64,000 bases of DNA from positions 3,545,001 to 3,609,000 of the forward strand of contig NZ_CP077097.1 of the NCBI RefSeq assembly GCF_014269225.2. Reading direction: 5' to 3'. The notes beneath the pieces were generated by a model, which saw only the letters and a program-made list of their open reading frames with translations, did no database searches and was not told where the DNA came from. The position numbers and the translations under genes were made by a program. The stretch is from Pseudomonas anuradhapurensis (lineage in GTDB: Bacteria > Pseudomonadota > Gammaproteobacteria > Pseudomonadales > Pseudomonadaceae). Below are positions 1 to 7,737 of the stretch, one piece after another. How positions within the stretch are numbered: position 1 is the first letter of the stretch; each line of letters begins with the position of its first letter.

Positions 1-545
1 GCGACCCGGACTACATCGCCGTCGCCGCGCTCGATTCCACGCGGGTCGAGGAAACCGAAGCGGCCATCGACCAGTTGCTGCGCCAGCGCCACAACGGGCG
101 CCGGGATTTCGAGCTGACCAACGACGCGGCACTGATCCAGGCCGAAGCGCGCACGCAGAACAGCCTGTCGCTGATGCTGGGGGCGATTGCCGCGATCTCG
201 CTGCTGGTGGGCGGCATCGGGGTGATGAACATCATGCTGATGACGGTGCGCGAGCGCACCCGCGAAATCGGTATCCGCATGGCTACCGGCGCACGCCAGC
301 GCGACATCCTGCGGCAATTTCTCAGCGAGGCGGTGCTGCTGTCGATGGTCGGCGGCCTGGCCGGCATCGTCCTGGCCCTGGCCATCGGCGCTGGCCTGAT
401 GTTGGCAGATGTGGTGGTGGCCTTTGCCCTGCCTGCCATGCTCGGCGCCTTTGCCTGCGCCGTGGTCACCGGCATCGTGTTCGGCTTCATGCCCGCGCGC
501 AAGGCCGCCCGCCTCGACCCGGTCAAAGCCCTTACCAGCGAATAA
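1..545 (+). CDS. pvdT: PvdT, C-terminal part of MacB-type ABC exporter (partial, 5' end outside window)
   Basis: The reading frame is open from base 3 and enters from the left edge, so only about 180 C-terminal residues are visible. They form the end of a MacB/FtsX-type permease: a periplasmic tail (ending near an RNSLSLML-like junction), then three membrane segments including [13 protein letters not shown] and the conserved cytoplasmic motif [11 protein letters not shown], and a final [14 protein letters not shown] end. In Pseudomonas PvdT pairs with the adaptor PvdR and the outer-membrane channel OpmQ to secrete and recycle pyoverdine from the periplasm. The gene for the channel follows 3 bases after the stop, which supports pvdT rather than a general macB. 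Confidence 0.88.
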   Translation, partial: DPDYIAVAALDSTRVEETEAAIDQLLRQRHNGRRDFELTNDAALIQAEARTQNSLSLMLGAIAAISLLVGGIGVMNIMLMTVRERTREIGIRMATGARQRDILRQFLSEAVLLSMVGGLAGIVLALAIGAGLMLADVVVAFALPAMLGAFACAVVTGIVFGFMPARKAARLDPVKALTSE

Positions 546-548
546 TCC

Positions 549-1952
549 ATGACTCTGCCTAGCCGCATCAGCCTGTTGCCCCTGTGCGTATGCCTCGCCG
601 CCTGCAGCACGCCAACCCCACCTGCCAGCGACCTGGCCGCCCCGCTCGCCTGGCAAGGCGCAGGCGCATCACCCTCGGCACCACCGCCGACGCTCCAGTG
701 GTGGCACGCGTTCGCCAGCCGCGAGCTGGACCGCCTGGTGCAGCGTGCCCTGCACAATGCCCACGACCTGGCCGCCGCCACCGCGCGGGTGCGCCAGGCC
801 CAGGCCCGCGCGGTGATTGCCGGCGCGCCGTTGTTGCCGGAGCTGAAGCTGGGCCTGGACGGCAGCCGCCAACGCCTGCTGCACGGCGATGGCTACGACC
901 AGCTTGATGTCAGCCGCAGCGAACCGACCAGCACCTCGTTCGATATACAACTCAGCGCCAGCTACGAGATCGACTTCTGGGGCGGCCTGCGGGCGTCCCG
1001 CGCGCAGGCCTTGCGCAGCCTGGAGGCCAGCCGTTTCGATCGCCAGACCGTTGAGTTGACCCTGGTCAGTGCCGTGGCCGACAGTTACCTGCAGGGGCTG
1101 GCCCTGGCAGAACAGCTGCGCATTGCCCGCCTGAACCTGCGCAATGCCCAGGAACTGCTGGGCCTGGTCGAAGCGCGCCAGCGCAGCGGTTCCGCCACGC
1201 GCCTGGAGCTGGCCCAGCAGCGCAGCCTGGTGGCCGCGCAGCAACGCCAGTTGCCGTTGCTGGAACAGAAGTGGCAGGACAGCCGGGTCACCCTGGCGAC
1301 CCTGCTCGGCGACCCGCTGCAGTCGTTGCCCACCAGCCAGGAAGCGATCACCAGCCTGCGGTGGCCGGCCATCGGCAGCGGCGTGCCCAGCGAACTGCTC
1401 ACTCGCCGACCGGACATTGCCGCTGCCGAAGCGCGTCTGGCCGCTGCCAGCGCCAATGTGCACGTCGCCCGCGCGGCCATGCTGCCCAAGCTCACCCTCG
1501 ACGCCAACCTGGGGGCGGGTGCCGACACCTTCGCCCACCTGTTCGATAGCGCCTACTACACCCTCAGCAGCGGCCTGGTCGCGCCGCTGTTCAACCATGG
1601 CCGGCTGCGCGCCGCACGTGAGCTGGCCGAAGCCGAACAGGCGGAATTGCTGGAGACCTACCGCAGCAGCATCCTGGCCGCTTTTGCCGATGTCGAGAAG
1701 GCGCTCAATGCGATCGATGGCGTCGATCGCCAGCGCCAGTGGCAAGATCAAGAAGTGCAGCAGGCCCGGCTGGCATTCGAGCTGGCGCAACGGCGCTATG
1801 GCGCAGGCGCCGAGACCTTGTTGAGCGTGCTGGAAACCCAGCGCACCTGGTATGTGGCGCAGGACCAGCAGGCGCAACTGCGCCTGGCGCGGTTGCAGGG
1901 CAGCGTGGCGTTGTACAAGGCCTTGGGTGGGGGGTGGGGAATCAAGCAGTAG
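549..1952 (+). CDS. opmQ: OpmQ, outer-membrane efflux lipoprotein of the PvdRT-OpmQ pyoverdine exporter
   Basis: 467 residues of the RND/MacB outer-membrane factor (NodT/TolC-like) family. A lipoprotein signal is visible at the N-terminus (LPLCVCLAAC, lipobox LAAC), so the mature protein is acylated at Cys19 or so. Two OEP repeats follow, with the typical RRPDIAAAEARL motif in the middle and the long helical segment with RYGAGAETLLSVLETQR near the end. It starts 3 bases after pvdT and is translationally linked to it. The expected role is the outer-membrane channel for newly made and recycled pyoverdine. General efflux of other substrates is possible for this family, but the context strongly favours OpmQ. 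Confidence 0.9.
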   Translation: MTLPSRISLLPLCVCLAACSTPTPPASDLAAPLAWQGAGASPSAPPPTLQWWHAFASRELDRLVQRALHNAHDLAAATARVRQAQARAVIAGAPLLPELKLGLDGSRQRLLHGDGYDQLDVSRSEPTSTSFDIQLSASYEIDFWGGLRASRAQALRSLEASRFDRQTVELTLVSAVADSYLQGLALAEQLRIARLNLRNAQELLGLVEARQRSGSATRLELAQQRSLVAAQQRQLPLLEQKWQDSRVTLATLLGDPLQSLPTSQEAITSLRWPAIGSGVPSELLTRRPDIAAAEARLAAASANVHVARAAMLPKLTLDANLGAGADTFAHLFDSAYYTLSSGLVAPLFNHGRLRAARELAEAEQAELLETYRSSILAAFADVEKALNAIDGVDRQRQWQDQEVQQARLAFELAQRRYGAGAETLLSVLETQRTWYVAQDQQAQLRLARLQGSVALYKALGGGWGIKQ

Positions 1953-1956
1953 GTCG

Positions 1957-2065
1957 CCTGTACCGGCCCTATCGCCGGCAAGCCGGCCCCTTAGGGCCTG
2001 CGCCGGGTTCAAGGTATGCGCTGTACCGGTGGGATCTGGCTTGCCGGTGATAGGACCGGTACAGG
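1957..2065. repeat. Inverted REP pair between convergent opmQ and pvdP
   Basis: A near-palindromic pair: CCTGTACCGGCCCTATCGCC... at 1957-1986 is repeated inverted at 2038-2065. It separates two convergent genes and could act as a two-way terminator. Confidence 0.7.
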
Positions 2066-2071
2066 CAGCGG

Positions 2072-3682
2072 CTAGCTCCGCACCTTCAGGTTGCGCGCAT
2101 ACCAAGGTCGCTGCGGCACCCTGGGCTGCAACGTGTCGAACAGGCCGTCATCGCTGTAGATGATGCGCAACGCCAGCTTCATCGTTTCCGGGTCCATCTC
2201 CACACTGCGCCCAGGCCGCAACCCCGGCACCGTCGAGCAGCCGTGCGTATCCGGCCCCAACCACGGGTCCGCCACGGCCACCCAGCGCCCTGGGGCGAAC
2301 CACGGCACACCGTTGACCTGCTGGCGCCTGACCTCGCCAGGGTGCAAGCGTTCATGGGCCGCGAACCAATCCTCGATGCGGTCATCGATCCAGCCATGAA
2401 AGCGCCAGAACACCGGGTTCACATGGGAGGAAAACGGGTCCCCGAGGAAGTCGTTGTGCGCGGCGAACCAACGCTCGGCAAAATCATCCGGGGTGCGCGC
2501 CGTCGGCACCGGCATGCCGTTGGCGGGATCGCGCGGCACCGATGCCCAGCGCATGTGCAACCAGTCGTGCAGGCCCAGCTCCAGTTCCGAGCCGAACTGC
2601 GCCAGGGTCAGCGTGCTCAGGTACTCGGGGTCGGTATAGCGCGACTCCCAGACCTGGAAGTTGCCGTGGAAGGTATCCGCGGTCTTGATGTCGCGCACCC
2701 ACCGGGTGTAGTCGGCGTCATCGCCGGTCAGCCACGTGGGCGGCAGGGCGTTGCCGTCATGGTTGTCGAAGTAGCGAGCGAACCCTGCGCGGTCGCGCTC
2801 CAGTTCCGGCTGCGGCAGCGGGAAGCGCGGCCAGGAAGGCAGGTCCTGCAACGCCCGAGCGCTGCCAAGCATATGCCGGTGCATGAACAGGAAGTCCTCA
2901 CCCGAGCCATTGCGGTCCTTGTGCCGACCTCGCGCATCACGCTCGCGCTCACGCGGCCCGGGTTGCCAGCCCAGGCCACGCAGCGCGCCCTGCTTGTCCT
3001 TGGCCAGCTTGTGCCACTTGTCCCGCGAGGCGTGCCACAGCTGGTGGAACAGGCGATGCTCCGGAGTGATCAGCCAGGCCAGCAGTTGCGGGTTCAGCGG
3101 GGTCCGTTCACGGGCTTCCGGAAAGGTGCGCTTCAAGGCCAGGAAGTGGTTGTCCTGCACCGGCAACGACAACGCCCGGTCCAGGCGCACAATGCGCCCA
3201 TTGAGGGTCGCCGGCCCGGCGTTGCCGAAGCGGCCCCATACCTCGTCGAGCACGACATGGCATTCATAGCGCGCCTGGGACGAAAACAGCCGCCAGCGCA
3301 AGGTGCCCGGCGTATCCGCCAGCAGGTCACCGACCACACGGTAGCGCGGTTGCGCCTCCGTACGCAGGCGCTCGGGTGTATCCAGGTAGCCGCGCAGGGC
3401 ACGGCCATTGGCAGCAACGTCAAGGAACAGTTCCAGGTCTCCCGCTGGTAAACCTTGCAGGCCAGCCTCCTCGCCCAGCTGGGTCCAGCGCCAGATGCCG
3501 CGCAGGGTATCGCCCAACTGCTGCAGGCCGGTATCGGCCAACTCGACAACGGCCTCGCCAGGCGTCTGCGGAAATTCCTCGGCGGCGCCCTGCCGCCGCT
3601 GATACAGCGCACCCACCGCAGCGGGCACCACCACGCCCGTCAATGCCACACCGGTGATGAAACCGCGTCGCGAAATCGTCAT
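2072..3682 (-). CDS. pvdP: PvdP, periplasmic tyrosinase that forms the pyoverdine chromophore
   Basis: 536 residues when started at 3682. A further in-frame ATG lies at 3697, but the 3682 start has a better ribosome site and begins directly with a twin-arginine signal (MTISRRGFITG). The protein carries copper-binding histidine clusters of a type-3 copper oxidase: HRHML near residue 267, HDWLHMRW near 371 and HVNPVFWRFHGW near 418-430. PvdP is known to oxidise and cyclise the Tyr-Dab part of ferribactin in the periplasm to dihydropyoverdine and pyoverdine. It is divergent from pvdM and each gene has its own PvdS-type promoter in the 187-base gap. Confidence 0.93.
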   Translation of the reverse strand: MTISRRGFITGVALTGVVVPAAVGALYQRRQGAAEEFPQTPGEAVVELADTGLQQLGDTLRGIWRWTQLGEEAGLQGLPAGDLELFLDVAANGRALRGYLDTPERLRTEAQPRYRVVGDLLADTPGTLRWRLFSSQARYECHVVLDEVWGRFGNAGPATLNGRIVRLDRALSLPVQDNHFLALKRTFPEARERTPLNPQLLAWLITPEHRLFHQLWHASRDKWHKLAKDKQGALRGLGWQPGPRERERDARGRHKDRNGSGEDFLFMHRHMLGSARALQDLPSWPRFPLPQPELERDRAGFARYFDNHDGNALPPTWLTGDDADYTRWVRDIKTADTFHGNFQVWESRYTDPEYLSTLTLAQFGSELELGLHDWLHMRWASVPRDPANGMPVPTARTPDDFAERWFAAHNDFLGDPFSSHVNPVFWRFHGWIDDRIEDWFAAHERLHPGEVRRQQVNGVPWFAPGRWVAVADPWLGPDTHGCSTVPGLRPGRSVEMDPETMKLALRIIYSDDGLFDTLQPRVPQRPWYARNLKVRS

Positions 3683-3735
3683 TGCATACCTGTGCATTCA
3701 TTGCGGCCATGGAGCACGGCCCGTCCAAGGCTAGA

Positions 3736-3759
3736 ACGTTGCATGGGCGGCGAAATTTA
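3736..3759 (-). promoter_or_regulatory. PvdS-dependent promoter (IS box) of pvdP
   Basis: On the minus strand TAAAT (3759-3755) is followed by exactly 16 bases and CGT (3738-3736), the iron-starvation box pattern read by PvdS. It ends 54 bases before the pvdP start. Confidence 0.85.
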
Positions 3760-3784
3760 ACCGTGCATGGCCAACGGCCGCGGC

Positions 3785-3808
3785 TAAATTTCTGCGCTGC
3801 AAGCTCGT
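3785..3808 (+). promoter_or_regulatory. PvdS-dependent promoter (IS box) of pvdM-pvdN
   Basis: GGCTAAAT with TAAAT at 3785-3789, 16 bases, then CGT at 3806-3808. It lies 62 bases before the pvdM start and back-to-back with the pvdP box. Confidence 0.88.
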
Positions 3809-3869
3809 TCACTGCAGGTAGCGGCGGCCTCTGTGCCCATCCCTCGACGGTGAACCTACTGAGACCAAG

Positions 3870-5216
3870 ATGACGACTTCACGCTGGAACAAAGCCCTGT
3901 TTATCAGCCTGGCCACTGCGCTTACCGCTGGCGCCGGGTTTGCTGCCTGGCACTATTTCGCCACGCCTGCCGGCTACTCCAGAGCGGTGATGCGCCAGGC
4001 CAACGACCTGCAGGAACGCATCCTCTCGTTCGACAGCCATATCACCCTGCCGCTGACCTTCGGCACCGAAGGCAGTGAGGCGGACAAGGACGGCGATGGC
4101 CGCTTCGACCTGGCCAAGGCTGCACGCGGGCGTCTGTCCGGCGCCGCCCTGACGATATTCGCCTGGCCCGAATCGTGGACTGGCAACTCAGGCCCGCACC
4201 GCCCTACCCCGGGCTTCGTCGAGGCCGCCCGGCATACCCAGGAGGTGCGCTACAACGCCATCAGCGCCATGGTCCGCGACTTCCCGCAACAGGTTGGCAT
4301 CGCCTACACCCCACAAGACTTTCGGCGCCTGCACGGCGAGGGCAAGTTCGCGGTGCTGCTCAGCATGCTCAATGCCTACGCCCTGGGCGACGACATCGAC
4401 CAGCTCGACCGCTGGGCCGCACGCGGGGTGCGCATGTTCGGCTTCAGCTATGTGGGCAACAACAGCTGGGCCGATTCCTCGCGCCCGCTGCCGTTCTTCA
4501 ATGACACTGCCGATGCCCTGGACGGCCTGTCACCGCTCGGCAAGCGCGCCGTGCAACGGCTGAACGACCTGGGCGTGATCATCGACGTGTCGCAGATGTC
4601 CAGCAAGGCATTGGCCCAGGCTGTCGCCCTCAGCCGCGCGCCCGTGGTGGCGTCGCACTCGGCACCACGGGCCATGGTCGACATCAGGCGCAACCTTTCC
4701 GACAAGGAGCTGCAGCTGATCAAGGGCAGTGGCGGCGTGGTCCAGCTGGTGGCCTTTTCCACCTACCTCAAGCCGCTGAGCAGCAAGACCCAGGACAAAC
4801 TCAACGCACTGCGCGCGCGCTACGCCCTGCCGCCGCTGGCCGACCTCAACTACGCACTGATGCCGGGCGACCCGGTGATCGCCGGCTGGCCGGAGCAGAA
4901 GGTCGGCCAGTATGCGAACGAGCTGTACGGCATCCTCGAAGACGAACCCCCAGCCACCCTCAAGGACTACGGCGACGCCATCGACTACACGGTGCGCAAG
5001 GTCGGCATCGACCACGTCGGCCTCAGCTCGGACTTCAACGAAGGCGGTGGCATCGACGGCTGGCAGAACACCAGCGAGGCGCGCAACGTCACTGCCGAAC
5101 TGATCAGCCGCGGCTACTCCGAAGCGGACATTGCCAAGCTCTGGGGCGGCAACTTCCTGCGGGTGTGGGAGCAGGTGCGACGCGCCGCGCAACCTGTCAC
5201 CCACTCATCCCCCTGA
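3870..5216 (+). CDS. pvdM: PvdM, dipeptidase-like pyoverdine maturation protein
   Basis: 448 residues of the M19 membrane (renal) dipeptidase family, with an N-terminal membrane anchor or signal segment (about residues 8-30). The first metal motif, normally D-x-H-x-D, reads DSHIT at residues 55-59, so His57 is kept but the second Asp is Thr. The SHS motif (ASHSAPR) and a SSDFNEGG segment are present. Published work on fluorescent pseudomonads found PvdM necessary for ferribactin oxidation by PvdP rather than active as a peptidase, which fits the altered metal site. It is the first gene of an operon with pvdN (17-base gap), under an IS box. Confidence 0.92.
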   Translation: MTTSRWNKALFISLATALTAGAGFAAWHYFATPAGYSRAVMRQANDLQERILSFDSHITLPLTFGTEGSEADKDGDGRFDLAKAARGRLSGAALTIFAWPESWTGNSGPHRPTPGFVEAARHTQEVRYNAISAMVRDFPQQVGIAYTPQDFRRLHGEGKFAVLLSMLNAYALGDDIDQLDRWAARGVRMFGFSYVGNNSWADSSRPLPFFNDTADALDGLSPLGKRAVQRLNDLGVIIDVSQMSSKALAQAVALSRAPVVASHSAPRAMVDIRRNLSDKELQLIKGSGGVVQLVAFSTYLKPLSSKTQDKLNALRARYALPPLADLNYALMPGDPVIAGWPEQKVGQYANELYGILEDEPPATLKDYGDAIDYTVRKVGIDHVGLSSDFNEGGGIDGWQNTSEARNVTAELISRGYSEADIAKLWGGNFLRVWEQVRRAAQPVTHSSP

Positions 5217-5233
5217 CCCTGGCGAGCCACTCG

Positions 5234-6526
5234 ATGAACGACCGTCGCACCTTTCTCAAGCAGGCTGGCCTGCTGGCTGCCGCGCTGCCCCTGGCCGGCC
5301 CCGGCGCGCTGCTGCAATCGGCACAGGCGGCGCCTGCGCAAGCAGCCACTGGCAACGACTGGGCGGCATTTCGCAGCCTGTTCGAGCTGGACCCTGCGTA
5401 TGCCCACTTCGCCAACTTTCTGATCACCTCGCACCCACGCCCGGTGCGCGAAGCCATCGAGGCACTGCGCGCCCGCTTCGACCGTCACCCGGCCCGCCTG
5501 GTCGACTGGGACAGCCAGTCGGAGTGGAAGCACGAAGCCGCCGTACGCGAGTGGGCGGCGCGCTACCTCGAAGTGACGCCGCGCCAGATCGCCCTGACCG
5601 GCAGCACCACGGAAGGCCTCGGGCTGATCTATGGCGGGCTGAAGATCGCGCCGGGGCAGGAAATACTCACTACCGTGCACGAGCATTCAGCCGCCCGCCA
5701 CACCATGGGTTTTCGCACCACCCGCGACGGCACCCGAGTGCGCCGGTTGCGCCTGTTCGACGACCCTGCCAAGGTCAGCAGCGACCAGGTTCTGACCACC
5801 ATCGCTGCCGCCATCGGGCCACAGACCCGGGTGCTGGGCATGACCTGGGTGCACTCGGGCAGTGGCGTGAAACTGCCGGTGGGCGAGATCGGCGCGCTGG
5901 TCCGCGAGGCCAACCGCCAGCGTGACGCGCAGGACCGGATCATCTACGTGATCGACGGCGTACACGGCTTTGGCGTCGAAGACATGCGCTTTGCCGACCT
6001 CAACTGCGATTACTTCATTGCCGGTACCCACAAGTGGCTGTTCGGGCCACGCGGTACCGGGATCATCTGCGCGGCGTCCACCGGGCTGGAGCAACTGACC
6101 CCGACCATTGCCACCTTTTCCGAGAACGAAGACTTTGCCACCGTGATGACGCCGGGTGGCTACCACGCGTTCGAGCACCGCTGGGCGCTGGGCAAGGCGT
6201 TCGAATTGCACCTGCAACTGGGCAAGGCGGCCGTGCAGGCGCGTATTCACGAGCTGAACGACTACCTCAGGCAACGGCTTGAGGCACTGCCGGGTATCGA
6301 ACTGGTGACACCGCGCAGCGCACGCTATTCGGCGGGGTTCACTTTCTTCAGGTTCAAGGGCCAGGATGCCGACGAGGTCGCCCGGCATCTCAATAGCCAG
6401 CGCATCGTGGTCGATGCCGTGTCGCGGGATGTGGGGCCGGTGGTGCGGACGGCGCCGGGGTTGTTGAATACCGAGGCCGAGATCGAGCGGTTGGTAAATG
6501 TGTTGGGGCGACGCGTTCACGGTTGA
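5234..6526 (+). CDS. pvdN: PvdN, periplasmic PLP enzyme modifying the pyoverdine glutamate
   Basis: 430 residues starting at 5234, where the protein begins with a twin-arginine type signal (MNDRRTFLKQAG) and an Ala-rich h-region. The longer upstream reading would overlap pvdM and lacks this signal at its N-terminus. It has the fold-type I aminotransferase (class V) layout, with the probable PLP lysine at Lys267 in AGTHKW and the PLP-contacting aspartate in VIDGVHGFG. PvdN of P. aeruginosa and P. fluorescens converts the N-terminal glutamate side chain of pyoverdine to succinamide in the periplasm. Here it directly follows pvdM, but the usual next gene pvdO is absent. Confidence 0.92.
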   Translation: MNDRRTFLKQAGLLAAALPLAGPGALLQSAQAAPAQAATGNDWAAFRSLFELDPAYAHFANFLITSHPRPVREAIEALRARFDRHPARLVDWDSQSEWKHEAAVREWAARYLEVTPRQIALTGSTTEGLGLIYGGLKIAPGQEILTTVHEHSAARHTMGFRTTRDGTRVRRLRLFDDPAKVSSDQVLTTIAAAIGPQTRVLGMTWVHSGSGVKLPVGEIGALVREANRQRDAQDRIIYVIDGVHGFGVEDMRFADLNCDYFIAGTHKWLFGPRGTGIICAASTGLEQLTPTIATFSENEDFATVMTPGGYHAFEHRWALGKAFELHLQLGKAAVQARIHELNDYLRQRLEALPGIELVTPRSARYSAGFTFFRFKGQDADEVARHLNSQRIVVDAVSRDVGPVVRTAPGLLNTEAEIERLVNVLGRRVHG

Positions 6527-6529
6527 CGC

Positions 6530-6576
6530 CTTGGGGCCGCGTGGCGGCCCATCGCGACGCAAGGCCGCTCCTGCAA
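6530..6576. repeat. Single REP element
   Basis: GGGGCCGCGTGGCGGCCC followed by the common unit CGCGACGCAAGGCCGCTCCTGCA lies between convergent pvdN and the hydrolase gene. The same unit recurs at least ten times in the window. Confidence 0.6.
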
Positions 6577-6630
6577 CATCGCGTCAATCTGGCCTGACGC
6601 TTTCGCAACACGCGCCCCGGCAATCTCGAG

Positions 6631-7599
6631 TCAGCCCTGCTCGCCGATCACCTGCAACCACGCCCCGACATCCCGATAGATGTCCCCCACCTGGCCCACG
6701 ATCCCCGACATGCGCAGAAAGTCATGGGTCAGCCCCTCCACCCGCGCGAAGCGCACTGGCGTGCCACCCGCCAGCAGCCAGTCGCGATAAGCGATACCTT
6801 CATCGTGCAACGGGTCGTACTCGGCGACGAACAGATACGCTGGCGCCAACGCTTCCCGCAGGGACGAGCGCAACGGCGACACCCGCCAATCCAGGCGCTG
6901 CTCGGGCTGCGGTACATAGTGCCGGTAGAACCACTCCAGCGTGGCCGTCTCCAGCAGGTAGCCCTCGGCATGCTGGCGGTGCGAATCACGCTGGCAGGCC
7001 ATATCGGTTACCGGATAGAACAGCAGCTGCGCCAGCGGCTTGAATGCCAGTGCCACGGGTTGCTCGACTGCCATGATGGCCATGACCGCAGCCAGGCTGG
7101 CCCCTACACTGTCCCCCGCCAGCACTATCCGGCGATTGTCCAGCCCCAGCGACGCTGCCTGTTCGGCCAGCCAGTTGGCGGCGTCCAGCACGTCGTGCAG
7201 CGCCACCGGGAACTGCTGCTGCGGTGCCAGGCGGTAATCTGCGGCCAGTACCGCGAACTCGCCCAGCGCCGCCAGACGGCGGCACACCGAATCATGCGAG
7301 TCGAGGCTGCCGACGACGTAGCCGCCACCGTGCAGGTACAGGATCACCGGTTGCACGGCGGTGCCGGCCTGGCCCTGGCGGTACAGACGGGCAGCCAGGC
7401 GAGTACCGTCGCGCACGCTGAACTGCAGCTCGCTGACCGTCACATGGCCCGGCGGGCTGGGGTCGAGCACCTGCGAGCTGCTTTCGAACTCGGCGCGGGC
7501 CTGGGCCACATCCATCGCGTGCATGGGCAGGCTCCTGCCCGTCAGCCGGCCAAACTCGACCAGTTCCAGAAAAGCCGCCAGATCGGGGTGCAGTGCCAT
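6631..7599 (-). CDS. Alpha/beta hydrolase of the hormone-sensitive lipase (HSL) type, PvdS-regulon candidate
   Basis: 322 residues with every hallmark of the HSL/esterase IV family: the oxyanion motif YLHGGGYVVGS, the nucleophile elbow GDSVGA, the acid residue in AEYDPLHDEG and the catalytic histidine in GLTHDF. No signal peptide is seen, so a cytoplasmic carboxylesterase or amidase is expected. It is divergent from the SCP2-JmjC gene, and the 138-base gap between them holds two IS-type promoters, one for each gene. That links it to iron starvation and pyoverdine, but its substrate is unknown. Removing an acyl or ester group from a siderophore precursor is one inference; the known pyoverdine deacylase PvdQ is an unrelated Ntn hydrolase. 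Confidence 0.85.
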   Translation of the reverse strand: MALHPDLAAFLELVEFGRLTGRSLPMHAMDVAQARAEFESSSQVLDPSPPGHVTVSELQFSVRDGTRLAARLYRQGQAGTAVQPVILYLHGGGYVVGSLDSHDSVCRRLAALGEFAVLAADYRLAPQQQFPVALHDVLDAANWLAEQAASLGLDNRRIVLAGDSVGASLAAVMAIMAVEQPVALAFKPLAQLLFYPVTDMACQRDSHRQHAEGYLLETATLEWFYRHYVPQPEQRLDWRVSPLRSSLREALAPAYLFVAEYDPLHDEGIAYRDWLLAGGTPVRFARVEGLTHDFLRMSGIVGQVGDIYRDVGAWLQVIGEQG

Positions 7600-7639
7600 G
7601 TGGGTTCCTTGGGTGAAGTGACTCGGGCTCCCCTACGGG

Positions 7640-7663
7640 ACGTAGCTGCACGCCGAAAAATTA
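7640..7663 (-). promoter_or_regulatory. Probable IS box of the HSL-type hydrolase
   Basis: On the minus strand GCTAATT with TAATT at 7663-7659, 16 bases, CGT at 7642-7640. One base differs from TAAAT, but the pvdL promoter shows the same TAATT variant. It lies 41 bases before the hydrolase start. Confidence 0.65.
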
Positions 7664-7677
7664 GCTGTCCGGACGGC

Positions 7678-7701
7678 TAAATCGCTGGCGCAGGCACTCG
7701 T
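7678..7701 (+). promoter_or_regulatory. IS box of the SCP2-JmjC gene
   Basis: GGCTAAAT with TAAAT at 7678-7682, 16 bases, CGT at 7699-7701. The gene starts 37 bases downstream. Confidence 0.82.
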
Positions 7702-7737
7702 CATCCTTGCACAACGAAAGACCGCCAGAGGCACACC

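Noticed and set aside
2243..3451. Long open frames on the opposite strand of pvdP, pvdL and others
   Set aside because: They are GC-rich shadow frames: rich in Arg, Ala, Pro and Gln, without family motifs, and antisense to clear genes.
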